Positions 7,791-16,374 of a stretch of 52,328 bases of DNA are shown piece by piece. The translations under genes and the position numbers were made by a program. Numbering within the stretch: the first letter of the stretch is position 1; the number at the start of each line of letters is the position of its first letter. Origin of the DNA: Lachnospiraceae bacterium UBA7050. Lineage in GTDB: Bacteria; Bacillota; Clostridia; Lachnospirales; Lachnospiraceae. The notes under the pieces were generated by a model. That model was not told where the DNA came from. It worked only from the letters and a program-made list of their open reading frames with translations, and did no database searches. Where the stretch lies: positions 62,345-114,672 of the forward strand of contig DLAJ01000031.1 of assembly GCA_002493905.1 (NCBI GenBank). Direction: 5' to 3'.

Positions 7791-9344
7791 TTAGATTTCT
7801 CCCATGAGCCGTTCATTCCTATCCGCTGTACGATAACATGCCGCTTCACTGATATGACGTTCCCGCACGCTATCGCTCCCGTCCAGATCGGCGATCGTTC
7901 GTGCCAGCCGTATCATGCGGTGATACGCTCTTGCACTCAGATTCATCACCTGAAATATCTGCTCTATCAGCTTTTGTTCCGCTTCTCCAAGCGCTACAAA
8001 CCGTTTCAGTTCCCCTGCGCCAAGATCGGTATTAAAACGGTACGGCGTCCCGCGGAAGCGATACTCCTGACGCTCCCTTGCCGCCATGACACGCTCCCGG
8101 ATCACAGCCGAACTCTCGTTTTTTTGTTTTGCCGAGATATCCGTTATGGATAAACGCGGCGCTTCAACGCAAATATCTATCCGGTCTAAGATCGGTCCCG
8201 AAATTCGCGAGAGATAACGCCTGATTTCTCCCGGCGTACAATGGCACCGGTTATGATCTGGAAAATATCCGCACGGGCATGGGTTCATTGCCGCTACAAG
8301 CATAAAATCAGCCGGATAAGTATAGCTTGCGCAGCTCCTCGCAATATGCACCTGCTTGTCCTCAAGCGGCTGGCGCATGATATCAATGACATCCCTGCCA
8401 AATTCCGGAAGTTCGTCCAGAAACAAGACACCTCTGTGCGCAAGACTGATCACGCCCGGAAGCGGCACCCTGCCGCCGCCTGCCAGCGCCTGTTTGGAAA
8501 TCGTGTGGTGCGGATTTAAGAACGGACGTTTTGTGATCAGCGCTTCGCCTGCGTGGAGCAGACCGGAAACGCTGTAGACCTTTGAGACTTCCAGGCTTTC
8601 TTCGAAAGAAAGCGGAGGCAGAATAGAAGGAATCCTTTTTGCGGTCATGGTTTTTCCGGAGCCGGGCGGTCCGATCAGCATCAGATGATGAAATCCCGCT
8701 GCCGCGATCTCAACCGCCCGGCGTACGGCAGGCTGCCCATTCATATCGGCAAAATCCAGCGTTTTTGCTGTATCGGCATCCGTCGCATTCCTTATTTGCG
8801 CCTCATACGGAATCTGTTTTTCTCTTTCTTTAGGCAATGCACACAAATATGCACACAATTGTCTGACGCTCTCAATTCCCACAACGCGCATTCCCTGTAC
8901 CACGCATGCCTCCTGCGCGTTCTTTTTCGGCACAATGCAGCAGGTGATCCCTTTTTCACGCGCAGCCAGCACAATGGGCAGAACCCCCCGCACCGCCTTG
9001 ACCTCTCCGTTTAGTCCAAGCTCTCCCAAAAAAAGAATTTCCTCGTTTCCTCCGCAGGGTATAAGCTCTAATGCTTTCAGAACTCCCACTGCGATCGGCA
9101 GGTCATAGGCTGTTCCCTCTTTGCGTATATCTGCCGGCGAAAGATTCACGGTGATTCTTACCGGAGGTACACGAATCCCCGTATTTTTGAGTGCGACACG
9201 CACACGCTCCTTTGCTTCACGCACTTCACTGCTAAGCATTCCGACCATGTCAAAGCCCGGAAGACTCTGCGCAGTGTCCACCTCCACACGAACGAGATAG
9301 CTCTCGATCCCGTTCAGGCCCCCCGATAAAGTTTTCGTAAACAC
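7791..9344 (-). CDS. comM: ComM/YifB-family Mg-chelatase-like AAA+ ATPase
   Basis: 517 aa, normal length. The start is GTG at 9344 with GGAGG 8 nt upstream; a nearer ATG is out of frame. The N-terminal ChlI-like domain (about 1-170, Lon-S5-like fold) is followed by the AAA+ module with Walker A GPPGSGKT near 225, Walker B (GVLFLDELPEF) and a cysteine-rich MNPCPCG...C.C insert typical of this family. The C-terminal domain ends after the SARAYHRMIRLARTIADL segment. In Gram-negative transformers ComM is a helicase aiding branch migration of incoming DNA; the role in Firmicutes is less studied. Its place next to dprA fits a recombination or competence role. Confidence 0.92.
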   Translation of the reverse strand: MFTKTLSGGLNGIESYLVRVEVDTAQSLPGFDMVGMLSSEVREAKERVRVALKNTGIRVPPVRITVNLSPADIRKEGTAYDLPIAVGVLKALELIPCGGNEEILFLGELGLNGEVKAVRGVLPIVLAAREKGITCCIVPKKNAQEACVVQGMRVVGIESVRQLCAYLCALPKEREKQIPYEAQIRNATDADTAKTLDFADMNGQPAVRRAVEIAAAGFHHLMLIGPPGSGKTMTAKRIPSILPPLSFEESLEVSKVYSVSGLLHAGEALITKRPFLNPHHTISKQALAGGGRVPLPGVISLAHRGVLFLDELPEFGRDVIDIMRQPLEDKQVHIARSCASYTYPADFMLVAAMNPCPCGYFPDHNRCHCTPGEIRRYLSRISGPILDRIDICVEAPRLSITDISAKQKNESSAVIRERVMAARERQEYRFRGTPYRFNTDLGAGELKRFVALGEAEQKLIEQIFQVMNLSARAYHRMIRLARTIADLDGSDSVRERHISEAACYRTADRNERLMGEI

Positions 9345-9380
9345 ACATAATACCTCCTTTTTTTTGCAGACGTCGTTTAT

Positions 9381-9399
9381 AAGCGTTTGGAAAACGCTT
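9381..9399. promoter_or_regulatory. Palindrome upstream of comM
   Basis: AAGCGTTT-GGA-AAACGCTT lies 37 bp upstream of the comM start. It could be an operator or an mRNA hairpin. It resembles but does not match a CcpA cre site. The rest of the 325-bp gap between pilT and comM holds only the two hairpins listed next. Confidence 0.35.
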
Positions 9400-9573
9400 C
9401 ACTAATAACAGTTTATAGGTATATCAAATATGCAAATCCAGCACAGGCACGATATCGGCACACCTGTTTAGGGTTCTGCATATTTAGTACATATCCGTCA
9501 TTTCATTTTGGGAACAGATCGGCGAACAGCACTCCCTCTTTGGGAAGATGCCTGCCCTTTAGAAGTATGGAAT

Positions 9574-9633
9574 CCGGCAGTCCACAGACAGACTGCCGGA
9601 CAAAAAAGACTTCCGCTCATGCGTAGAGTCTTC
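9574..9633 (-). terminator. Hairpins downstream of pilT
   Basis: Minus strand: AAGACT...AGTCTT (9606-9632) followed by T6, then a second perfect stem CCGGCAGTC...GACTGCCGG (9574-9599). The first has terminator form for pilT and shares sequence with the hairpin at the left edge of the window. Confidence 0.6.
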
Positions 9634-9669
9634 AAAAACTGTATCATTCCTGCAGGTAACATACTTGTC

Positions 9670-10731
9670 CTACATCAATTTCATCGACATACCATCCGGA
9701 TCGGTTGCAAACTGAATTGCCATTTCCCGCGTGATGCGCCCCTCCATGTATAACTGCTGGATTGCCTCGTCCATCGTGATCATACCCATTTTGCGGTTCG
9801 TCTGCATCACGGATACGAGCTGATGGGATTTTCCTTCACGAATCAGATTGCGTACAGCATGATTGGCGTGCATAACCTCAAACGCAGCGACACGGCTTCT
9901 GCCGTCTGCAGTCGGAATCAGCTGCTGAGACACGACCGCCTCAATGACATTCGAGAGCTGCACGCGGATCTGCTGCTGCTGGTGGGGTGGAAAAACATCA
10001 ATCACACGGTCCACCGTGCTCGCCGCACCAATCGTATGCAGCGTGGAAAGAACAAGGTGCCCGGTCTCCGCTGCCGTAATCGCAACGCTGATCGTATCAA
10101 AATCACGCATCTCGCCAACAAGAATGACGTCGGGATCTTCACGGAGTGCAGCGCGCAGCGCGTTGGCATAGCTCTGCGTATCCAGGCCGATTTCACGCTG
10201 ATTTACCATGGAAAGCTTGTGGGAATGCAGATACTCGATCGGGTCTTCCAGCGTAATAATATGTGCGTCCCGTGTATTATTAATCTTATCGATAATCGCT
10301 GCAAGCGTCGTGGACTTACCGCTTCCGGTCGGTCCCGTTACGAGTACCAGTCCTCTTTTACGCTGTGACAGATCCACAACGGAGGGCGGTACGCCAAGTG
10401 ACTCAGGCGCAGGGATCTCCGTTCCTACCAGACGAAGTGCAACTGCAACGGAGCCTCTCTGCTTATAGGCGTTGACACGGTAACGCCCGATATTCGGGAT
10501 GGAAAAGGACATATCGTACTCTCCGCGCTCTTCAAAATTCTGGAGCTGGAAATCGCTCATAATATCCTCGACAACTTTATGTGTATCCGGCGGAAGCATG
10601 CGCTCATAATCCATCGTGATCAAATCGCCGTTTACGCGCATTTTAGGCGGCACGCCGACCGTAATATGTACATCGGAAGCCCCTGCCGCCTTTGCTTTCG
10701 CAAGCACATCCTCCACAGAAATAATTCCCAT
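9670..10731 (-). CDS. pilT: Type IV pilus retraction ATPase PilT
   Basis: 353 aa, typical. PilT depolymerises the pilus at the PilC platform and drives twitching and DNA uptake. It has an N-terminal PAS-like domain (SDVHIT near 20), Walker A GPTGSGKST near 135, the Asp box, Walker B (DPDVILVGEMRD), the His box (LSTLHT) and a C-terminal A-I-R-N-L-I-R-E-like motif, here HAVRNLIREGK, which is PilT-specific. No tetracysteine motif, unlike PilB. It is separated from pilB/pilC by about 6.6 kb and lies 80 bp downstream of the HD-domain gene on the same strand. Confidence 0.95.
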   Translation of the reverse strand: MGIISVEDVLAKAKAAGASDVHITVGVPPKMRVNGDLITMDYERMLPPDTHKVVEDIMSDFQLQNFEERGEYDMSFSIPNIGRYRVNAYKQRGSVAVALRLVGTEIPAPESLGVPPSVVDLSQRKRGLVLVTGPTGSGKSTTLAAIIDKINNTRDAHIITLEDPIEYLHSHKLSMVNQREIGLDTQSYANALRAALREDPDVILVGEMRDFDTISVAITAAETGHLVLSTLHTIGAASTVDRVIDVFPPHQQQQIRVQLSNVIEAVVSQQLIPTADGRSRVAAFEVMHANHAVRNLIREGKSHQLVSVMQTNRKMGMITMDEAIQQLYMEGRITREMAIQFATDPDGMSMKLM

Positions 10732-10811
10732 TCGCGCAATCCCCTCGTTTCGTCTTGTTTTTGATTGGTTTACCCTAATGCCGGCATTCCATTTTACAGC
10801 ATGCGTTTTCC

Positions 10812-11960
10812 CTAAAAATCTCGTCCCGGAACGTATTTCTCTTCTTCCGGAACCTCCACATACTCCGGCTCCTTGAACGCAAAACCGCTGCGCTTCAACG
10901 CCTCGGTATCAATCACATAACGATTGTCCATCGTCTTCATGATATCCTTGATCTCCAGATCGCCGTACGCCATTTCATTGCTGAGATCGACAATCATATT
11001 CGTATTAAATGTCAGCACCATCGGACGCAGGATATTCTCGTCATTCTGAGTCAGAACAAGTCCCTTTTCGCCTGTATTCAGCTCAATACAGCTTCCGGGC
11101 GCCAAAATATTAATGGACCGTATCATCGCATCCACAACGTCCGGATCAAACACATCCGGATTTTCCATTAACAGCCGGAGAGCCCTGACTTCCGATGCCG
11201 GTTCTCCCTCTAACTGCATTGCCGTCATCTCGTCATAAGCATTAGCGACCAGAAGCACTTTAGCTCCCGGTACCATTTTGATATCGGGATTAAAAATTCC
11301 TTTTTCAAAATTGCTCTGCATTTTTTGTGCCTGCACGCAGACCCGTTTGACGCCCGGATTAGAAGAAAATGTCTTGTCCACCAGATCAAACCCCTGAACT
11401 TCGTACCGTTCAAGCGCTTCCTCGTCCGCCATCATCTGCGGCATCGTCTTTGAAAGCATAAGCTTGCCGATATCATGCACAACGGCGGCAATCACCGTAT
11501 CTAACTGTTCATCCAGTTTCATATTCATTACATGCGTGATCATCGCGCACAGAATCGCAACATTGAGGGCGTGTTTGCACACATAATCCTCTTTGCTGCG
11601 CAGATTCTGTACGAAATTAATCCTTTTGTCCAAATGACCATATGAGCGGATCACATTGGCAGTAATCACCTGCGTCTTCGTTGCACGCTTTGTCTGAATG
11701 ATCCTGCTTAACTCATCGTCAATCGCATAGACATTCATCGTCTGGAAACGTTCAAACTCAATATCGTCCTTTGTCATCGGCGGAACGGGTTCTGCCGGCT
11801 CAAGGATAAAAATGCCAATCAGTCCGAAATTTCTAATGGAAGTGATGCTCTGCGGGGTCAGCTTGGAATTCCGTTCATACAAAAGAACACCTTCCTTACT
11901 GTAGATCGGTCTCGCCAGTCTCATTCCAGATTTCAGTTCCGCCGTTCTGACAAATAACAT
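10812..11960 (-). CDS. HD-domain protein, degenerate HD-GYP type
   Basis: 382 aa. Residues about 1-65 resemble the DUF3391-like N-terminal region of HD-GYP proteins. An HD domain follows from about 125, with a conserved His (CKHALNVA) and the HD pair (VVHDIGKLML). The downstream HD-GYP motif (HHExxDGxGYP) is absent: the aligned stretch reads VQAQKMQSNFEKG, while the later K-V-L-L-V-A-N-A-Y-D-E-M-T-A helix is kept. c-di-GMP hydrolysis is therefore unlikely; a binding or scaffolding role is inferred. It lies 15 bp after sigK and upstream of pilT, so it could link pilus activity to c-di-GMP, but that is speculation. Confidence 0.75.
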   Translation of the reverse strand: MLFVRTAELKSGMRLARPIYSKEGVLLYERNSKLTPQSITSIRNFGLIGIFILEPAEPVPPMTKDDIEFERFQTMNVYAIDDELSRIIQTKRATKTQVITANVIRSYGHLDKRINFVQNLRSKEDYVCKHALNVAILCAMITHVMNMKLDEQLDTVIAAVVHDIGKLMLSKTMPQMMADEEALERYEVQGFDLVDKTFSSNPGVKRVCVQAQKMQSNFEKGIFNPDIKMVPGAKVLLVANAYDEMTAMQLEGEPASEVRALRLLMENPDVFDPDVVDAMIRSINILAPGSCIELNTGEKGLVLTQNDENILRPMVLTFNTNMIVDLSNEMAYGDLEIKDIMKTMDNRYVIDTEALKRSGFAFKEPEYVEVPEEEKYVPGRDF

Positions 11961-11975
11961 CCCCGCTTTCCCCCT

Positions 11976-12644
11976 TTACGCCCGCTTTTGTCGTACACGC
12001 TGTCTCTGCTCGCTCTCCGCATAACATGCCAGCATCTTATGCAATGCTTTTTTTTCAATCCGCGAGACATAGCTTCTCGATATAGAGAGCTTTTCGCCAA
12101 TCTCACGCTGCGTCATCTCATGTCCGTCCAAAAGACCATAACGCATAAAAATAATCTGCTGCTCCCGCTTAGTCAGACAATCTTTTAAGTAATGCGGCAG
12201 CACCTTCAGCCTCTCCTCTAACTCCATCCGCTCCACAACATCCGTCTGCTCGTGTTCGATAATGTCAAGCAGGCTGATCTCGTTGCCTTCCTTGTCTGCG
12301 CCGATGGGCTCGTATATGGAAACCTCTCTGGAAATTTTTTTTCGGGAACGAAACATCATCAGAAGTTCATTGTCGATACAGCGCACTGCATAGGTCGCAA
12401 GTCTGCTTCCCTTCTCATGATTAAAACTGTCCACCGCCTTGATCAGCCCGATCGCGCCCGTGGAGATTAAATCGTCCAGCTCCTGCGACGGACTTTGGTA
12501 CTTCCTGGCAACATGGGCGACAAGACGAAGATTGCGCTCGATCAGGATCCGCCTCGCTTCTAAAGCTTCCTCGCCGCCCTCCCGCATCTGCCTAAGGTAT
12601 CGGGTTTCCTCCTGCGCGGATAACGGTTTTTGAAACGTTTTCAA
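11976..12644 (-). CDS. sigK: RNA polymerase sporulation sigma factor SigK
   Basis: 222 aa. Mother-cell late sporulation sigma factor. Region 2 (LIERNLRLVAHVARKY, DDLISTGAIGLIKA, GSRLATYAVRCIDNE) and region 4 (TQREIGEKLSISRSYVSRIEKKAL) match SigK better than SigE. Translation probably starts at TTG 12644 with GGGGG 6 nt upstream. An in-frame stop lies six codons further upstream (12660-12662), so there is no room for the pro-sequence that delays Bacillus SigK; this is like Clostridioides difficile. The coding frame is uninterrupted, with no skin-type element. Confidence 0.9.
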   Translation of the reverse strand: MKTFQKPLSAQEETRYLRQMREGGEEALEARRILIERNLRLVAHVARKYQSPSQELDDLISTGAIGLIKAVDSFNHEKGSRLATYAVRCIDNELLMMFRSRKKISREVSIYEPIGADKEGNEISLLDIIEHEQTDVVERMELEERLKVLPHYLKDCLTKREQQIIFMRYGLLDGHEMTQREIGEKLSISRSYVSRIEKKALHKMLACYAESEQRQRVRQKRA

Positions 12645-12787
12645 AAGAAGCCCCCAAAGTCAATTTGATATATTCTATGTGACCTTGGGATTGAAAGTGC
12701 CTTTCCACCCCCGGATTCCTGTCAGCAGAAAATTTGCGGACCGGACAGACGGGCGTTGAACTGCTCCGCGGCTCACGCGCTATCCTT

Positions 12788-12816
12788 ATTATACAAATCT
12801 CATCCATAAAGTGCAA
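12788..12816 (-). promoter_or_regulatory. SigA-like promoter upstream of sigK
   Basis: Minus-strand TTGCAC (12811-12816) and a perfect TATAAT (12788-12793) are spaced by 17 bp. It would give a leader of about 135 nt before sigK. A sporulation sigma promoter was expected here but none was recognised. Confidence 0.6.
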
Positions 12817-12854
12817 GAAAAACACGATAAAAAGGGGAACTTTTTTGTAACTAT

Positions 12855-14168
12855 TCACAATAAAAAGTCAGCCATCACATAATTGCTGACATCCAACCCG
12901 CGCTCCGTCAGATGAAAAAATCCGTTTTCATGCGCAAGCAGACCATCTTTCATATGTTTTTTCAAGACATTTCCGTATATTTCCTGCATGTCGTATCCGA
13001 ATTGTCCGCGGAAAGCCTGTTCCGATACACCCTTAGTCATTCTGAGTCCCAGAAACATGGTCTCTGCCATGCGGTCTTCCACAGAAAGCGCCTCCCGCTC
13101 CGCATAGGGGAACACCGGGCAGGCTTTTGCCTGCCGCGCGCCTTCCGGTACGCTGTCCTCTCCCTGCTGCCGTGCGCCTTCCGGTACGCTGTCCACTCCC
13201 TGCTGCCGCACGCTTTCCCCCCCGCAGGTCTCCCGCGCCGCAATATCCTCCTCGTACTGCGTCATGCCCGCCGCGTTCCGAAATCGGACTTCCTTCATCA
13301 GGGAGGCAGCGCCAAGACCAAACCCCAGATAGTCGCCGCGCATCCAATACGTCAGATTGTGCCTGCACGCATGACCATCCCTCGCATAACTGGAGATCTC
13401 ATAGCGCTCATAGCCATGCGCCTGTAAAAACACCTTCGTCAGTGCGTAGAGCCGCCTGTCCGTATCCTCATCCACCGCGCCGTCCGGATACTGTTCATAG
13501 AAGGGCGTCCCCTCCTCGACAATCAGGCTGTATACGGAAAGATGCTCCGGCGCAAGTGATACCGCCCGCTTCAGCGTGGCACGAAGGCTCTCCTTTGTCT
13601 GTCCCGGAATCCCGCTCATCAGATCGAGGCTGCGGCTTCGAAACTGAAGCGGCTCCGTCCATTCCCACAGATGGTATACCTCTGCCGCACGGTGAATGCG
13701 CCCAAGCGCGGCAAGCTCGTCATCCTGAAGCGACTGCACGCCGATACTGATGCGGTTTATGCCAATGCTCCTTATGTCCGCAAGCTGCTGCCTCGTCACA
13801 GTACCCGGATTCATTTCCATGGAAATCTCCGCATCCGCACGGAACGGAAGCAGAGTTCCTAGTTTACATAAAATCAAATCCAACTGCCGCGCAGTCAAAA
13901 GAGAAGGCGTCCCGCCTCCCAGGTAAACCGTTGCCGCCTCATAATTCTGCAACTGTCCCATGTCAGCCGACGCCTGCATTTCGCGCAAAAGCAAGTTTAC
14001 ATAATGTTCTATCCGTTCCCCGGACGCGGGAGCGGACAAAAAATCACAGTACAGACATTTCCGTACACAGAACGGTATATGAACGTATACGCCGAGCGGC
14101 TTTTTCCCCGTACCGCTTTCTGTTCTCATCCAGCCCTCCCCCGCTTTGGCAGACGTTCCTTCTTTCAT
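12855..14168 (-). CDS. hemW: Radical SAM heme chaperone HemW
   Basis: 437 aa, about 60 longer than usual. HemW is the HemN-like radical SAM protein that handles heme delivery, not coproporphyrinogen oxidation. The 4Fe-4S motif C-VRK-C-LY-C-DF lies near residue 40; the Phe after the third Cys points to HemW rather than HemN. GGGTPS and the HNLTYW..GDYLGFG segment are present, and a C-terminal HemN_C domain follows. The extra length comes from an N-terminal extension and an inserted run of 12-residue repeats (DSVPEGARQQGE type) around residues 315-345. The start at 14168 has GGAGG upstream, inside the preceding remnant. Often next to lepA, as here. Confidence 0.92.
   Translation of the reverse strand: MKEGTSAKAGEGWMRTESGTGKKPLGVYVHIPFCVRKCLYCDFLSAPASGERIEHYVNLLLREMQASADMGQLQNYEAATVYLGGGTPSLLTARQLDLILCKLGTLLPFRADAEISMEMNPGTVTRQQLADIRSIGINRISIGVQSLQDDELAALGRIHRAAEVYHLWEWTEPLQFRSRSLDLMSGIPGQTKESLRATLKRAVSLAPEHLSVYSLIVEEGTPFYEQYPDGAVDEDTDRRLYALTKVFLQAHGYERYEISSYARDGHACRHNLTYWMRGDYLGFGLGAASLMKEVRFRNAAGMTQYEEDIAARETCGGESVRQQGVDSVPEGARQQGEDSVPEGARQAKACPVFPYAEREALSVEDRMAETMFLGLRMTKGVSEQAFRGQFGYDMQEIYGNVLKKHMKDGLLAHENGFFHLTERGLDVSNYVMADFLL
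13138..13209. repeat. 36-bp tandem repeat inside hemW
   Basis: Two near-identical 36-bp units (13138-13173 and 13174-13209, differing at two positions) plus a decayed partial unit encode a 12-residue hydrophilic repeat in HemW. The length is a multiple of three, so the frame is preserved. Confidence 0.85.
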
Positions 14169-14300
14169 TTATTCCTCCACCTGCAATACCGCTTTCTTTT
14201 CCCTGTGAAACCGCACAAGCCCCGTCTTATTCAAAGCCAACATGAGCGCAGGAATGAATACAAGCTGAAGGATAATCCCCGGAACTGCGTTCAAAAAACG
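14169..14300 (-). pseudogene. C-terminal remnant of an ECF transporter S component
   Basis: The frame running into the TAA directly before the hemW ATG encodes a short segment with NAVPGIILQLVFIPAL followed by LALNKTGL, the pattern of the last membrane helix of ECF vitamin transporter S components. An in-frame stop lies upstream near 14320 and no further homologous residues are visible, so most of the gene is missing. The remnant supplies the GGAGG for hemW, which may be why it was kept. The family assignment rests on pattern recall only. Confidence 0.45.
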
Positions 14301-14413
14301 CACCCGCCAGAAACATCTGCCCTCTTAAGCAGACACCCAAATTCCCTCACATTCCAATCATGGAAGTGAATTCCTGCATCATTTCTGATACTTTTTCTTT
14401 AATCAGCCGGCTT

Positions 14414-16228
14414 TTAATCATCATCCAGCTTTAAGACCGACATAAACGCTTTCTGCGGAATCTCGACGCTGCCGATCTGACGCATACGTTTCTTGCCTTC
14501 TTTCTGCTTTTCCAGCAGTTTCTTTTTGCGCGTGATGTCGCCGCCGTAGCATTTCGCAAGCACATCCTTTCTCATGGCTTTGACTGTCTCGCGCGCAATG
14601 ACCTTGCCGCCGACCGCCGCCTGTATCGGAATCTCGAATAAATGGCGCGGAATCTCTTCTTTCAGCTTCTCGCACATCCTGCGCCCGCGCTCATAGGCGC
14701 TGTCCGCATGAACGATAAAGGAGAGTGCGTCCACCTCTTCGCGGTTGATGAGGATGTCCAGCTTGACAAGGGATGAGCGCTCATAACCTTTCAGCTCATA
14801 GTCAAACGACGCATACCCTCTTGAGCGCGACTTTAAGGCGTCAAAGAAATCATAAATAATCTCATTTAAGGGCAGCTCGTACTTTAAGAGCGCTCTGGTC
14901 GTCTCGATGTATTCCGTACCCACATATCTGCCGCGCCGCTCCTGACAGAGCTGCATGATCGAACCGATAAATTCCGTCGTCACCATGATCTCCGCGCTCA
15001 CGACCGGTTCTTCCATATAATCAATTTCGGACGGGTCGGGCAGATTGGACGGGTTTGTCAGCTCCGTCATTTCCCCGTTTGTCTTATAAACGCGGTAGAC
15101 TACGCCGGGCGCCGTCGTTACCAGGTCCAGATTGTATTCACGCTCTAAACGCTCCTGTATGATCTCCAGATGAAGCAGTCCCAGAAATCCGCAGCGGAAA
15201 CCAAATCCAAGCGCGGCGGACGTCTCCGGTTCATACTGCAGGGACGCATCGTTGAGCTGCAGTTTTTCCAGAGCATCCCGCAGATCCGGATACTTTGCGC
15301 CATCCGCAGGATACAGACCACAGTAGACCATGGACTGCACTTTTTTATATCCCGGAAGCGGCTCATCACACGGCCGGTCCGCATCAGTCACGGTATCACC
15401 GACCTGTGTCTCCTTCAGATTTTTGATCGACGCCGTGATATAGCCGACCATGCCTGCAGAAAGCTCGTCGCAGGCAATAAACTGCCCCGCACCGAAATAG
15501 CCGACCTCAACGACATCCTGCACGGCGCCGGTCGCCATCATTTTGATCTTCATTCCTTTTTTAACCGCACCCTCTTTGATCCTGCAGAAAATAATAACGC
15601 CCTTATAGGAATCATAAACCGAATCAAAAATCAGCGCCTGAAGGGGGTTGTCCACGCTCCCGGAAGGAGCCGGCAGCTTATTGACAACGGCTTCCAGCAC
15701 ATCATCAATACCGATTCCGTTTTTGGCGGAAATGAGCGGCGCGTCCTGTGCCTCAATCCCGATCACATCCTCGATCTCTTCTATGACACGCTGCGGTTCC
15801 GCGCTCGGGAGGTCAATCTTATTGATGACGGGAATCACCTCAAGGTCATGGTCAAGCGCGAGATATACGTTCGCAAGCGTCTGCGCTTCTATGCCCTGCG
15901 CCGCATCCACGACAAGGATTGCCCCGTCACATGCGGCAAGGCTTCTGCTGACCTCGTAATTAAAATCCACATGTCCCGGCGTATCAATCAGATTTAAGAT
16001 ATATTCCCCGCCGTCCTTCGCCTTATAGACGGTCCTGACTGCCTGCGCTTTGATCGTGATGCCCCTCTCCCGCTCCAGTTCCATATTGTCAAGCACCTGT
16101 GCCTGCATCTCCCGCTCGGTTAAAAGCCCGGTCCGCTCAATGATGCGGTCCGCAAGCGTGGATTTTCCGTGGTCGATATGAGCTACAATGCAAAAATTAC
16201 GAATCTTACTCTGGTCGATCTGTGACAT
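14414..16228 (-). CDS. lepA: Elongation factor 4 (LepA)
   Basis: 604 aa, full length. Ribosome-associated GTPase that acts in initiation and back-translocation. G1 AHIDHGKST, the ERGITI switch, G3 DTPGHVDF, G4 NKIDLP and G5 SAKNGIG are all present. Domains II and III are followed by the EF-G V-like domain and the LepA-specific C-terminus (ADSAYERGRRMCEKLKEEIP, then the IGSVEIPQKAF segment). Same strand as hemW, downstream of spoIIP. Confidence 0.97.
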   Translation of the reverse strand: MSQIDQSKIRNFCIVAHIDHGKSTLADRIIERTGLLTEREMQAQVLDNMELERERGITIKAQAVRTVYKAKDGGEYILNLIDTPGHVDFNYEVSRSLAACDGAILVVDAAQGIEAQTLANVYLALDHDLEVIPVINKIDLPSAEPQRVIEEIEDVIGIEAQDAPLISAKNGIGIDDVLEAVVNKLPAPSGSVDNPLQALIFDSVYDSYKGVIIFCRIKEGAVKKGMKIKMMATGAVQDVVEVGYFGAGQFIACDELSAGMVGYITASIKNLKETQVGDTVTDADRPCDEPLPGYKKVQSMVYCGLYPADGAKYPDLRDALEKLQLNDASLQYEPETSAALGFGFRCGFLGLLHLEIIQERLEREYNLDLVTTAPGVVYRVYKTNGEMTELTNPSNLPDPSEIDYMEEPVVSAEIMVTTEFIGSIMQLCQERRGRYVGTEYIETTRALLKYELPLNEIIYDFFDALKSRSRGYASFDYELKGYERSSLVKLDILINREEVDALSFIVHADSAYERGRRMCEKLKEEIPRHLFEIPIQAAVGGKVIARETVKAMRKDVLAKCYGGDITRKKKLLEKQKEGKKRMRQIGSVEIPQKAFMSVLKLDDD

Positions 16229-16374
16229 AACGGTACCCCTTTTCTAAATGCGGTACATCCGGTATCCGCAGAACGCTGCCGCCCGCATTTATAATGGATT
16301 ATAGCAAAGAATGCTTTCCATGTCCATGTGCCTGTGGTAAAATCAGCGGCGTGGATCCCCCTTTCAGAACACCG

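Noticed and set aside
9381..9399. CcpA cre site before comM
   Set aside because: The central CG is off by one base from the cre consensus; kept only as a palindrome.
11976..12660. skin-type element interrupting sigK
   Set aside because: The reading frame is complete through regions 2 and 4 and no recombinase gene is present.
12592..12858. 88-codon frame upstream of sigK
   Set aside because: It overlaps the sigK start in another frame and runs through the sigK promoter; no ribosome site at its start.
14004..14369. Long plus-strand frames opposite hemW and the ECF remnant
   Set aside because: They mirror the codon bias of the minus-strand genes, lack ribosome sites and contain no recognisable domain.
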